Part shown: positions 40,568 to 49,872 of the stretch, piece by piece | How the letters are laid out: every line of letters begins with the position of its first letter | Position numbering within the stretch: position 1 is the first letter of the stretch | Assembly: GCA_002480525.1 (NCBI GenBank) | Contig: DLCH01000006.1 | Coordinates: 117,942 to 181,941 of the forward strand | Length of the DNA stretch: 64,000 bases | From: Gammaproteobacteria bacterium UBA7803 | Lineage (GTDB): Bacteria > Pseudomonadota > Gammaproteobacteria > Pseudomonadales > Azotimanducaceae | Reading direction: 5' to 3' | Notes under the pieces: generated by a model | Seen by the model: the letters and a program-made list of their open reading frames with translations, nothing else | Database searches by the model: none | What the model was told of the DNA's origin: nothing | Made by a program: the position numbers and the translations under genes

Positions 40568-41929
40568 ATGCCCGACCCCGCAGCACTGCTGAACGATCTG
40601 CTCGCCTGCCCCCGGTGCGGCCAGGACCTGGACGACCGGACCTGCCGTGCCTGCGACGTGTCGTTTCCCGATTACGGCGGCGTGCCCTGGCTGTTCGCCG
40701 ATCCATCCGCCGCGGTCAGCGACTGGCACAACCGCTGGCAGCTCGCACAGGCGCGGCTGCGCGAGGATCTGGGCCGGGTCACCGAGGTGCTGCGCGGCGA
40801 GCTCCTCGCCACCACCCGGACCCGGCTGGAGGCCCTTGCCGCCGGCTATCGTGCCCAGACGGAGCACCTCGACCGCATCCTGGCGCCCATGGCGCGCGCC
40901 GCCGGCGGGTCCCTGGAAACGCTGCTGGCCCTGCGCACCCGCCTGCCGCCCGGCCAGGACATCGTCAGCTACGCCGCCAACGTGTTCCGGGACTGGAGCT
41001 GGGGGGACGAGGAATGCCGGCAGGCGGCGGATGCCGTCGTGGCGGCACTGGACGGCGACGGACCGCGCCGCATCCTGGTGCTGGGGTCCGGCGCCGGACG
41101 CCTGGCGTACGACCTGCATCAGCGCACCGAAGCGGACCTTACGGTCGCCGTCGACTTCAACCCCCTGCTCTGCTACGTCGGCCATGCCGTCGCTGCCGGC
41201 GGGTCGCTGCGGCTGGTGGAGTTTCCGCTCGCCCCCGCCGATCCAGGGTCGGCCGCGATCGAACGAACCCTGACCGCGCCGGCGCCGAGCCGGGCCGGGC
41301 TGGCGTTCGTCATGGCCGACGTCATGCGCGGGCCGTTCCGCCCGGGCAGCTTCGACCTGGTCGTCACCCCCTGGCTGCTGGACGTGCTCGGCGAGCCCGC
41401 CGGCGACGCGCTGGCCAGGATCAACGGACTGCTGACCGACGGCGGACGCTGGATTCATCACGGGTCGGTCGCCTTCGACGGCCCGGACCCGGCGGAGCGT
41501 CTGACCCTGCCCGAGCTCGAGGAGACCGCGGCCGCGCACGGCTTCGGCAACCTGGAGTCGAGCGCAGCCTGGATGCCCTACATGGCCTGCCCGGACAGCC
41601 GCCACGCCCGGCGCGAGCAGGTGGCAACCCTGTCCGGCATCAGGACCGCCCCCGCCGAGCTGCCGGGGCGGCACCGTTCCCTGCCGGATTGGATCGTCGA
41701 AGGCCGGTCCCCGGTACCCGCTCTGCCCGCCTTTCGCACACAGGCGATGACCACCCGCATGCACGCGTTTCTGATGTCCCTCATCGACGGACAGCGCTCG
41801 CTGAAGGACATGGCGCGCGTGCTCGAGGAGCAGCAGCTCATGCCGCGGCGTGAGGCCGAGACCGCGCTGCGGGGGTTTCTCATCAAGATGCACGACGAGG
41901 CCCGATCCGGCGGGGCGCCGAGAACCTGA
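40568..41929 (+). CDS. Zn-ribbon / N2227-like methyltransferase / PqqD-like fusion
   Basis: 453 residues. The N-terminus is a Trm112-like zinc ribbon (CPRC at 14-17, CRAC at 26-29). The centre holds a SAM fold (ILVLGSGAGRLAYDL, 169-183) whose context, GRLAYDL then VDFNPLLCYV and LVVTPWLLDVL, resembles carnosine N-methyltransferase (N2227 family). The C-terminal part (about 378-445: HAFLMSLIDGQRSLKDMARVL) resembles a PqqD/winged-helix peptide-binding domain. This combination suggests methylation of a peptide or small imidazole/amine substrate; none is coded nearby. The ATG at 40568 has no strong Shine-Dalgarno. Confidence 0.68.
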   Translation: MPDPAALLNDLLACPRCGQDLDDRTCRACDVSFPDYGGVPWLFADPSAAVSDWHNRWQLAQARLREDLGRVTEVLRGELLATTRTRLEALAAGYRAQTEHLDRILAPMARAAGGSLETLLALRTRLPPGQDIVSYAANVFRDWSWGDEECRQAADAVVAALDGDGPRRILVLGSGAGRLAYDLHQRTEADLTVAVDFNPLLCYVGHAVAAGGSLRLVEFPLAPADPGSAAIERTLTAPAPSRAGLAFVMADVMRGPFRPGSFDLVVTPWLLDVLGEPAGDALARINGLLTDGGRWIHHGSVAFDGPDPAERLTLPELEETAAAHGFGNLESSAAWMPYMACPDSRHARREQVATLSGIRTAPAELPGRHRSLPDWIVEGRSPVPALPAFRTQAMTTRMHAFLMSLIDGQRSLKDMARVLEEQQLMPRREAETALRGFLIKMHDEARSGGAPRT

Positions 41930-42062
41930 AGCCCGCGGCGCCAAGCCGGCATCTTGGGGCCGCGAGAGCGGCGCGAGCAAAAAGACGCGGCGCTCCAACA
42001 CGGAGGCCGCGGTTCTCAGAGTCGAAACGGCCCGCAGCCGCGCGGTCGCGCCGGTCACGCCG

Positions 42063-42653
42063 CTACACGATCTCGATGACCTCGGGCTCCCGCAGGAAGT
42101 GCGCAGCGAGAATCAGCACGGCGATCGGCAGCACCACGACGGCGGCAAAGGCCAGAACCACCGTCAGCTCGAGAAGCCCGACGATCAGATTCACGATGGC
42201 GAAGGCCAGCAGGAGCTGGGGAAGCTCGTCCCGATCTCTGAGCAGCAGCGCGGCGATCACGATGTCGACCACGCCGAACGCGACGCTGCACAGCACCGAC
42301 AGCAGCGGCAGGGCCACCGCCAGGTCGATCCCGGGCACGACGGCGGCGATGCCGGCCAGCGTGACCACGCCACCGTAGAACAGCACGCACAACCCCACCA
42401 GAATCGCGATGGGCACGTCGAGCGCGTGGTAGTTCTGGTGGTCCGCGAGGATCCGTTTCAGACTGAGATAGACGTAGACGCTGAGCGCGCCGATCAGCAG
42501 AAACACGAGATCGCCAGGGCCGAGACCTGCGCGCACGTAGGTGTCGAGGTCGGCGCCGCCCGTGGAGGCCAGGGCATGGAGCCAGTAGACCGGGGTCAGA
42601 ATCGCCAGGGCGAGGGCGGCCACCGCGGGCCACAGATAGTCGTGACGGCTCAT
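42063..42653 (-). CDS. DUF2975-like membrane protein
   Basis: 196 residues starting MSRHDYLW, with AGGAGGG just upstream. Four membrane helices (about 8-28, 48-65, 80-105 with GGVVTLAGIAAVVPG, and 115-185 as two or more). It matches DUF2975-type proteins, which are nearly always coded beside a small Cro/CI-type regulator. Its ATG overlaps the stop of the HTH gene (ATGA, 42650-42653), confirming the pair. Function unknown. Confidence 0.75.
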   Translation of the reverse strand: MSRHDYLWPAVAALALAILTPVYWLHALASTGGADLDTYVRAGLGPGDLVFLLIGALSVYVYLSLKRILADHQNYHALDVPIAILVGLCVLFYGGVVTLAGIAAVVPGIDLAVALPLLSVLCSVAFGVVDIVIAALLLRDRDELPQLLLAFAIVNLIVGLLELTVVLAFAAVVVLPIAVLILAAHFLREPEVIEIV

Positions 42654-42901
42654 AGTGCCCTCCTCTGCTTCGACGGTTGGCTCGGCCATTCGGCGTCGCC
42701 CTCGACGTATTCGAGCAGGTCGCCGGGCTGACACTCCAGCGCCCGGCAGATCGATTCCAGCGTGCTGAAGCGGATGCCCCGGACCTTGCCCGTCTTCAAC
42801 AGCGACAGGTTGGTCAGCGACACGCCGACCCGCTGGGACAGTTCCGTCAGGGACACCTTGCGGCGGGCCAGGACCACGTCGAGGTTGATGCGAATTGCCA
42901 T
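42650..42901 (-). CDS. XRE-family small HTH regulator
   Basis: 83 residues; a single Cro/CI helix-turn-helix (LARRKVSLTELSQRVGVSLTNLSLLKTGKVRGI) with the conserved RFSTLESICRALECQPGDLLEY that follows it in YozG-like regulators. Co-translated with the DUF2975 protein, which may control its activity. A perfect 9-bp inverted repeat upstream (42925-42960) is a likely operator. Confidence 0.88.
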   Translation of the reverse strand: MAIRINLDVVLARRKVSLTELSQRVGVSLTNLSLLKTGKVRGIRFSTLESICRALECQPGDLLEYVEGDAEWPSQPSKQRRAL

Positions 42902-42924
42902 GCCGCGACTCTAAGATGCCGAGA

Positions 42925-42960
42925 TTATGTTTAGCAAGTATTTTTTATCGTTAAACATAA
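42925..42960. promoter_or_regulatory. Candidate XRE operator/promoter, AT-rich inverted repeat
   Basis: TTATGTTTA (42925-42933) and TAAACATAA (42952-42960) are perfect inverted repeats separated by 18 AT-rich bases, 24-59 bases upstream of the HTH ATG. This is the most AT-rich patch of the neighbourhood and probably contains the promoter. Confidence 0.6.
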
Positions 42961-43162
42961 ATTTATGGATGCAAGACATGCAACGCCGCCGACCTGGCTG
43001 CAAACCGGCTGCGGGGCTCTGAACAGTTGTGCGGCGATGATCGGCGGGCGCTGTCCGGACCCGGCGCGAGGCGTCCGCAGCACGGCCGACCATGGCGCCG
43101 GCGCGCAGGACGTTGCTCGAGTGACTGGCGGCCCCGGGCGGGGCCACCGCAAGACGGGCGGG

Positions 43163-43188
43163 CGCGGCGGCGGAGTACCGCCGCCGCG
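43163..43188. terminator. Terminator-like hairpin after lpxC
   Basis: A perfect 11-bp stem (CGCGGCGGCGG / CCGCCGCCGCG) with loop AGTA, 6 bases past the lpxC stop. No T run on the minus strand. Confidence 0.5.
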
Positions 43189-43193
43189 GCCGG

Positions 43194-44117
43194 TCAGATC
43201 TGGGCCGGAACCGGAAAGCGCACGCCGGAGACGGCGTCCGCGTCACCGACGGTGGTGATCTCCCAGGCATCCTCGCAACGGGCCACCGCCCGGGCGAGCT
43301 TGTTGTTGAGGGCGTGCCCGGACTTGAAGCCGTGGAACGAGGCCAGCAGCGGCCTGCCCAGCAGGTACAGGTCGCCGATGGCGTCGAGCAGCTTGTGCTT
43401 GACGAACTCGTCCTGGTACCGGAGCCCTTCCGGGTTCAGCACGTCGAAGTCGTCGATGCCGACCGCGTTCTCCAGGCTCGAGCCCAGGCAGCGGTTGATG
43501 GCCTGGGCCTGCTCCAGCTCCTTGATGAGGCCGAAGGAGCGGGCCCGGCTGACCTGCTGCTCGTAGGAGTCGCGGCCGAAATCCAGGCTGGTCCGCTTCG
43601 GATAGCGGTTGTACACCGGATGGTCGGCGACGAAGACGTAGTCCGCACGGAACCCGTCGTACGGCTTGAGGCTGGCCACCGCATCCCCTTGCGTGACCTC
43701 GATCTCCCGTGTGATGCGGATGAACTGCCTGGGCGCACGCTGCTCCACCACGCCGACCGACTTGATCAGGTAGATGAAGGGCGCGGCGCTGCCGTCCATG
43801 ATCGGCACTTCTTCGTTGTTCAGCTCCACCACCAGGTTGTCGATGCCCATGCCCCACAGCGCGGACATGAGATGCTCGACGGTGGCCACCTGAACCCCGT
43901 TCTCCGCGAGGCTGGTGGACAGCGTGGTGTCGGAGACCTTGCGCGCGTCCGCACGCACGCACACGCCGGCGCCGGAGGCACCGGCGACGTCCGTGCGCAC
44001 GAACACGATGCCCGTATTCTCCCCGGCAGGGCGCAGCGTCATACGGACCTTGTTCCCAGAGTGCACGCCGATGCCGATGGCATGAACCGGGCGTCTGATG
44101 GTTTTCTGTCGCAACAT
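43194..44117 (-). CDS. lpxC: UDP-3-O-acyl-N-acetylglucosamine deacetylase LpxC
   Basis: 307-residue zinc deacetylase, the committed step of lipid A synthesis. Start MLRQKTI (44117); the longer frame from 44228 adds a spurious leader. The zinc histidines and catalytic residues are in ATVEHLMSALWGMGIDN, HKLLDAIGDLYLLG and FHGFKSGHALNN. The length is as in E. coli (305). Unusually, it is not next to ftsZ and the dcw cluster; its neighbours are an XRE/DUF2975 pair and a transporter gene. A TATAGT hexamer (44161-44156, minus strand) is a possible -10. Confidence 0.96.
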   Translation of the reverse strand: MLRQKTIRRPVHAIGIGVHSGNKVRMTLRPAGENTGIVFVRTDVAGASGAGVCVRADARKVSDTTLSTSLAENGVQVATVEHLMSALWGMGIDNLVVELNNEEVPIMDGSAAPFIYLIKSVGVVEQRAPRQFIRITREIEVTQGDAVASLKPYDGFRADYVFVADHPVYNRYPKRTSLDFGRDSYEQQVSRARSFGLIKELEQAQAINRCLGSSLENAVGIDDFDVLNPEGLRYQDEFVKHKLLDAIGDLYLLGRPLLASFHGFKSGHALNNKLARAVARCEDAWEITTVGDADAVSGVRFPVPAQI

Positions 44118-44394
44118 CTGGGTAGTTCTTTCTAATTCAGCAGCTTGAGGAGGGACTATACAGACCGACGCACTCAAAATGAAGAGAAAATGGAGAGAAA
44201 AATGGAGAAATAATCGAGCCTGGATCACAGTTTCGTGTCAGCTTTCCCTCAGGAAAATCAGTCACTTGAGGTGATCAGGCCGACTCCGGCCCGGGAACGG
44301 CCCCGCACGCCTTGTCTGACCGCCCGAATACCGGACGCAGACTTCGACCCGTGAGACCGGGGAAGGTTTCAGCCGCCGGAGGCTCGAAAGGACC

Positions 44395-45895
44395 TCAGCC
44401 GGCCGGCACGGAACCGCCGGCCCCCTCCGCGGCCAGTGCCGCCCGGGCCCGCCGCCGCTCCGCCAGCACCCGCTGGATCTCGGCGTGGCGTTCCCGGGTC
44501 AGGTCGTAGTGCGACAGGCACCAGACCGCCACCACCGCGAAGGCGGCGACCAGGGGCCCGTAGAGGATGCCGAGATGAACGATGGTCTCGGGCGCCACGT
44601 CTGCGGCGGAGCGGACGTCGGCGCCGCGCGGCCAGGCGATGACGTCCAGGCCGATACCAGCCACCAGATTGCCGAGTCCCGAGGTGCCCTTCGCGGAGAA
44701 CGATATGGCGCCGAAGAAGATGCCTTCCTGGCGGCGGTCGGTCTCCAGCTCGTGCTGGTCGGCGATGTCCGCCATCATCGAGTTGAAGCTCACCGTGGAC
44801 TGGATGGCGCCGACCCCCAATCAGGAACCGGACCACCAGCAGGATCCAGAACACCGCGGGATCGCCGTTGTCCGGAAACCATCCGGCCAGCCGCAGCAGC
44901 ACCGGCATCAGCTCCAGCACCGCGAACCAGGCCGTGCCCAGCAGCACCGTGGTGTGCTTGTTGATGTAGCGGTGCAGCACCCGGGTCAGCGGCGCACCCA
45001 CCAGGGCGCCCAGCGGCAGCGCCAGGAACAGCCACAGCGTCAGCGACGACGGCAGCTCCCAGAAGTAATTGAACATGTACAGGTTCAGCGCCGAATCGAC
45101 GCCGACCATGACGAACAGGATCAGCACGCCGCCGAACAGCCAGCGGAACGAGCGGTTGCGCAGCGCGCCGCCGAGATCCTGGAACACCCGGGCGATGACC
45201 TGACGAACCGGCAGATCCGGCCCGGGTTCCGGGCTGCGCAGGTACGGGATACGATGCCGCGTCCCCCACCCTGTCCACAGCACGGACGCCACCATGATCA
45301 CCGCCAGGGTCAGCGCGAACGGCGCGTAGTTCTGCGGCGCCACCTGGCCGCCCCGGGCGTCGGCGAAGAACCAGCCGAAACCCAGCACGAACACCAGCAG
45401 GCTGCCGAAGGTGCTGCAGAAGTACCGGTAGCTCACGACCGTGGTCCGTTCCTCGTAGTCGTCCGACAGCTCGGCGCCCAGCGCGATGTGAGGCACGTGG
45501 AACAGGGTCATGGCCGCCCGGGTGAGCACCACGGTGACGGTCATCCAGGCGAACAGCCCCCACTCGCCGAGCAGCGACGACGGCGGATAGAACATCAGGA
45601 AGAACGCCACGCCCAGCGGCAGTGCCGAGGCGTAGATGAACGGATGGCGCCGTCCCATGCGGGAACGCAGGTTGTCGGAGATGGAACCGGCCACCGGGTC
45701 CGTCAGCGCGTCGAACACCAGGGCGATGCCGAGCGCGAGCCCCGCCAGGGTGCCGGACAGGCCGAGCACCTGGTTGTAGTAGAACAGGACGAAGGTCGCC
45801 ATCGCCGTGTTCTTGAGACCTTCGGCGACCTGACCGATACCGTAGGAAACCTTCGTACCCGCGCTCAGCGGCGGAACCGCTACTTCACCCATCAC
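44395..45895 (-). pseudogene. GPH-family sugar/cation symporter with frameshift
   Basis: MFS-type transporter of the glycoside-pentoside-hexuronide:cation family; N-terminal GTKVSYGIGQVAEGLKN and NLRSRMGRRHPFIY are typical. The first frame runs correctly from 45895 to about 44820 (VVRFLIG), then turns into Arg-rich nonsense. The correct continuation (VGAIQSTVSFNSMMADIADQHE) lies in another frame ending at 44395. Removing one base from the five-C run at 44814-44818 restores one 500-residue protein with about 11-12 helices. This is either a real inactivating mutation or a homopolymer sequencing error. Substrate unknown. Confidence 0.85.
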
Positions 45896-46007
45896 TGCCT
45901 GCCGACCGCCGACCTCTCCCCGGAGCCCACGACGCTACCACAGGGTCCGGGACGGGGAAATGCGGCCCGTGTCCGACGATGCGGCGGCCGCGCCCTGCCC
46001 CCGCAGC

Positions 46008-47129
46008 TCAGGTCATCAACGTGATCGCGCGCCGGAACCGCCTCAGCGCGAGGCCGAACAGCACTGCCCCGATCAGGGCGATGGCCAGGAGCTGGGGCCA
46101 CACGATGGCGAGACCGGCGCCGCGGAACAGGACGGCCTGGGCCAGGGTGACGAAATGGGTGTTGGGGGCCAGCAGCATCGGATAGCGAACGAGGTCCGGC
46201 ATGCTCTCCCGGGGCGTGAGCCCACCCGACAGCATCTCGAGGGGCAGCAGCACCAGGATCAGCAGCAGTGCGAACTGGGGCATGGAGCGGGTCACGGTGG
46301 CGAGAAAGATGCCCATCGACGTGGTGGCGAACAGGTGCAGCGCCGCGCCGAACAGAAACAGAGCGAGGGATCCCTCGATCGGCACCGCCAGCAGCCCCTG
46401 AACGACGATGCCGAGGGACAGCCCGCAGGCGACCAGCACCACCAGCCCCATGGCCCAGACCTTCGCCGCCATGATCTCGAGCGGGCTCACCGGCATCACC
46501 AGCAGGTGCTCCATGGTGCCGTGCTCCCGCTCGCGGATGAGCGCGGCGCCGGTGAGCACGATGGACAGCATGGTGACGTTGTTGATCACCTCCATGATGC
46601 TGCCGAACCAGGACTGATTCAGCTCGGGGTTGAAGCGCGGGCGGGCCACCAGGTCCACCGGCGGCGCCGGCGCCGCCCGGTAGCGCGCCACGAACGCCCG
46701 CACCTCGCCGTCGACGATGGCCTGCACGTAGCCGCTGCCGGTGAACGCCTGGCTCATGCGGGTGGCATCGACGTTGAGCTGGATGGCCGGCTGGCGGCCG
46801 GCCAGCACGTCGCGCTGGAAGTCGGGCGGGATCACCAGCGCGAACGTGTCGAGCCCGGCGTCGAGTCGGCGGTCCATCTGCTGCTGGGTGACGTACGCCG
46901 GCGGCTTGAAGTATGGCGGATACAGCGCGGCCGCGATCCGCGCCGACAGCGGCGAGCCGTCCTCGTCGACGATCGCGATGGGGGCCCGGTTCAGGGTCTC
47001 CGGCACGGCGGTGGCCGCCGCGTAGATCGCCAGCGAGAAGGCGTAGACGATCAGCGACAGCATGATGGGATCGCGCAGCAGGCTGCGAAGCTCCTTGACC
47101 CCGAGATGACCGATGTTGCCGGGGCGCAC
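46008..47129 (-). CDS. yhhJ: ABC-2 type permease, YhhJ-like
   Basis: 373 residues: N-terminal membrane helix (LIVYAFSLAIYAAATAV), a large periplasmic domain (about 45-180), then five helices containing EVINNVTMLSIVLTGAALIREREHGTMEHLLVMP, split here only by description, with the ABC-2 coupling motif EREHGTMEHLLV. It starts at GTG 47129, 4 bases after the rbbA-type stop. With the upstream RbbA-like and HlyD-like proteins it forms an efflux unit equal in order to E. coli yhiI-rbbA-yhhJ. Exported substrate unknown. Confidence 0.82.
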   Translation of the reverse strand: MRPGNIGHLGVKELRSLLRDPIMLSLIVYAFSLAIYAAATAVPETLNRAPIAIVDEDGSPLSARIAAALYPPYFKPPAYVTQQQMDRRLDAGLDTFALVIPPDFQRDVLAGRQPAIQLNVDATRMSQAFTGSGYVQAIVDGEVRAFVARYRAAPAPPVDLVARPRFNPELNQSWFGSIMEVINNVTMLSIVLTGAALIREREHGTMEHLLVMPVSPLEIMAAKVWAMGLVVLVACGLSLGIVVQGLLAVPIEGSLALFLFGAALHLFATTSMGIFLATVTRSMPQFALLLILVLLPLEMLSGGLTPRESMPDLVRYPMLLAPNTHFVTLAQAVLFRGAGLAIVWPQLLAIALIGAVLFGLALRRFRRAITLMT

Positions 47130-47133
47130 GGGG

Positions 47134-49872
47134 TCAGCGCGCCTGCTTGCGCAGCGCCAGCGCGGCGAGGCCGGTGAGCACGGGCACCGCCAGCGCCAGC
47201 GGCCAGAACGACGCGCCCAGGTCGTCGAACCCGAGGCCCTTGGAGAACGTGCCACGGGCGATGATCAGGAAGTGGCTGGTCGGGTAGGCCTCACCCACCG
47301 CCCGGGCGACGCCGTCCAGGGCGCTGACCGGCTCGATGAAACCCGAGAAGCTCACGGCCGGCAGCGTCGTCAGGATCGCGGTGCCGAAGATGGCAGCCAC
47401 CTGGCTGCGCATGAACGTCGAGATCAGCAGCCCCATGGCGGTTGCCGCCATCACGTACAGCCCGGCGGCCGCCGCCAGCGCGGTGAAGCTGCCGGTGAAC
47501 GGCACGCCGAACACCGTCACCGCCAGCGCCACCAGCAGCAGAAAGCTCGCCAGGGCCAGCGCCACGTAGGGGAGCTGCTTGCCGAGCAGGAACTCCAGCG
47601 GCCGCGTGGGGGTGACGTAGAAGTTGACGATGGAGCCCAGCTCCTTTTCCCGGACCACGCCGAGGGCCGCCAGCATGGCCGGAATCATCAGCAGCAGGAT
47701 CGGAATGACGCCGGGCACCATCGCCACCATGCTCTCGAGTTCCGGGTTGTAGCGGAACCTGACCTCGACCCGGGCCGGGCCGGCGGTGACGTCGCCGAGT
47801 CCAGCCTCCCGGGCCCGCCGGGCCAGCCAGTGGGCGTGCATCCCCTGAACGTAGCCGCGCACCGTCTCCGCGCGGCTCGGCATGGCGCCGTCGATCCACG
47901 CGCCGATCTCCACCGCTCGGCCGCGCGCCAGGTCCCGCGCGAAGTGCGGTGGAATCTCGATGGCGAGGTTGATCTCGCCGCGGCGCATGCGCCGGTCCAG
48001 CTCCGCCGGACCGAGGATCGGCGGGCGCTCGACGAAGTAGCGCGAGCCGGCGATGGCGTGCGCGTAGTCGCGGCTGGTGATCGTCTGGTCACGGTCCAGC
48101 ACGGCGAAGGTCAGATCGTCCACGTCCATGCTGAGCCCGAACCCCATCGCCACCATCAGGATGACGCTGCCGAGAATGGCCAGCACGAAACGCACCGGGT
48201 CACGGACCAGTTCGACCGTCTCGCGGCGCGCGTAGCTCAGCAGCCGGCGCGGATCGAACCAGCGCCGCCAGGCCGCGGGTCCGGCCCGCCGCGCGCCCGC
48301 GGCCGCGGTCAGCCCGGCGTCGGCGGGCGCCGCCGGCCCATCGGCTTCGGCGAGAAAGTCGACGAAGGCGTCCTCCAGGTCCGTGGCGCCGCGCGCCGCC
48401 ATCAGCGCTGCGGGCGTATCGGTGGCCAGCACCCGGCCGGCATGCATCAGCGCGACCCGGTCACAGCGCTCCGCCTCGTGCATGAAGTGCGTGGACACGA
48501 AGATGGTCACACCCTGGTCGCGGGACAGGGCGACGAGGTGCGACCAGAAGGCGTCCCGCGCCACCGGGTCCACGCCGGACGTCGGCTCGTCGAGGATCAG
48601 CACCTCCGGCTGGTGTATCAGCGCCACCGCCAGGGACAGCCGCTGCCGGTGCCCCAGGGGCAGACGCTCGGGCAGCGCGTCGGCCACCGCCGCCAGGTCG
48701 AACCGGTGGATCATCTCCACCACCCGCTCGTCGATGCCGCCGGCGGGCAGGCCGAACAGCCGGGCATGCAGGGCCAGGTTCTGACGCACCGACAGCTCGC
48801 CGTACAGTGAGAAGCCCTGGGACATGTAGCCGACCCGCCGGCGGGTCTCGCGGTCCGAGGCCGCCACCGGGTGGCCGAACAGGCTCGAGGTGCCGGACGT
48901 GGGCGTGAGCAGGCCCGTCAGCATCTTCATGGTGGTGGTCTTGCCGCAGCCGTTGGAGCCGACGAAGCCGAAGATCTCCCCGCGGGGGATGCTGAAGCTG
49001 ACCCGGTCCACGGCGGTAAAGTCGCCGAACCGCATGGTCAGCGCCCGGGCCTCGATGGCCACGGCGCCATGGTCCGTCCGCGCCGGTACAGGCCCGGACG
49101 CCGCGCTGCCGCGGCGTTCCTCGGGCAGCAGCGCGACGAACGCCCGCTCCAGGCTCGCCGCGCCGGTGCGCTCGAGCAGATCCGACGGCGTACCGGCTGC
49201 GAGCACGCGCCCGCCGTCGAGGGCCACCAGCCGATCGAAGGCCTCGGCCTCGTCCATGTAGGCCGTCGCCACCACCACGCTCATCTGCAGGCGCTCGGCG
49301 CGGATCCTCGCCACCAGGGTCCAGAACTGGCGCCGCGACAGCGGGTCCACGCCGGTGGTCGGTTCGTCGAGGATCAGCAGGTCCGGATCGTGGATGAGCG
49401 CGCAGCACAGGCCGAGCTTCTGCTTCATGCCGCCGGACAGCTTGCCCGCCGGCCGGTCGAGAAAGGGCGCCAGTCCGGTGGCCGCGGTGAGCTGGCGGAT
49501 GCGCCTGGTGCGCTCCGCGGCGTCGTGGCCGAACAGCCGCCCGAAGAAGTCGATGTTCTCGGCCACCGACAGGGTGGCGTAGAGATTGCGGCCGAGGCCC
49601 TGGGGCATGTAGGCGATGCGGGGACAGACCCGGCGCCGCTGGCCCGGCCGGCGGAGGTCACCGCCCAGCACCTCGACGGTGCCCGACTGCACCGCCCGGG
49701 CGCCGGCCAGCAGCGCGAGCAGGCTCGACTTGCCGACGCCGTCCGGACCGATGATCCCGGTGACGAGGCCGGCCGGTATCTCGAGGGACACGTCCTCGAG
49801 GACGCGGCGGGAGCGGTAGACCAGGGACGCGCCGACGACGCGTGCCGCTGGCGCCGACCCGTCGCCGCTCAT
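47134..49872 (-). CDS. rbbA: Double ABC ATPase fused to ABC-2 permease (RbbA-like)
   Basis: 912 residues. First nucleotide-binding domain: Walker A GPDGVGKSS, signature LSGGMKQK, Walker B LLILDEPTTGVD. Second: Walker A GSNGCGKTTT, divergent signature PLGHRQRLSL, Walker B LILDEPTSGVD. The C-terminal part is an ABC-2 permease with a big extracytoplasmic domain and GVVREKELGSIVNFYVTP. Same fusion as E. coli RbbA/YhiH. The degenerate second signature is normal for this subfamily. It overlaps the HlyD-like gene by 4 bases (ATGA). Confidence 0.9.
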   Translation of the reverse strand: MSGDGSAPAARVVGASLVYRSRRVLEDVSLEIPAGLVTGIIGPDGVGKSSLLALLAGARAVQSGTVEVLGGDLRRPGQRRRVCPRIAYMPQGLGRNLYATLSVAENIDFFGRLFGHDAAERTRRIRQLTAATGLAPFLDRPAGKLSGGMKQKLGLCCALIHDPDLLILDEPTTGVDPLSRRQFWTLVARIRAERLQMSVVVATAYMDEAEAFDRLVALDGGRVLAAGTPSDLLERTGAASLERAFVALLPEERRGSAASGPVPARTDHGAVAIEARALTMRFGDFTAVDRVSFSIPRGEIFGFVGSNGCGKTTTMKMLTGLLTPTSGTSSLFGHPVAASDRETRRRVGYMSQGFSLYGELSVRQNLALHARLFGLPAGGIDERVVEMIHRFDLAAVADALPERLPLGHRQRLSLAVALIHQPEVLILDEPTSGVDPVARDAFWSHLVALSRDQGVTIFVSTHFMHEAERCDRVALMHAGRVLATDTPAALMAARGATDLEDAFVDFLAEADGPAAPADAGLTAAAGARRAGPAAWRRWFDPRRLLSYARRETVELVRDPVRFVLAILGSVILMVAMGFGLSMDVDDLTFAVLDRDQTITSRDYAHAIAGSRYFVERPPILGPAELDRRMRRGEINLAIEIPPHFARDLARGRAVEIGAWIDGAMPSRAETVRGYVQGMHAHWLARRAREAGLGDVTAGPARVEVRFRYNPELESMVAMVPGVIPILLLMIPAMLAALGVVREKELGSIVNFYVTPTRPLEFLLGKQLPYVALALASFLLLVALAVTVFGVPFTGSFTALAAAAGLYVMAATAMGLLISTFMRSQVAAIFGTAILTTLPAVSFSGFIEPVSALDGVARAVGEAYPTSHFLIIARGTFSKGLGFDDLGASFWPLALAVPVLTGLAALALRKQAR

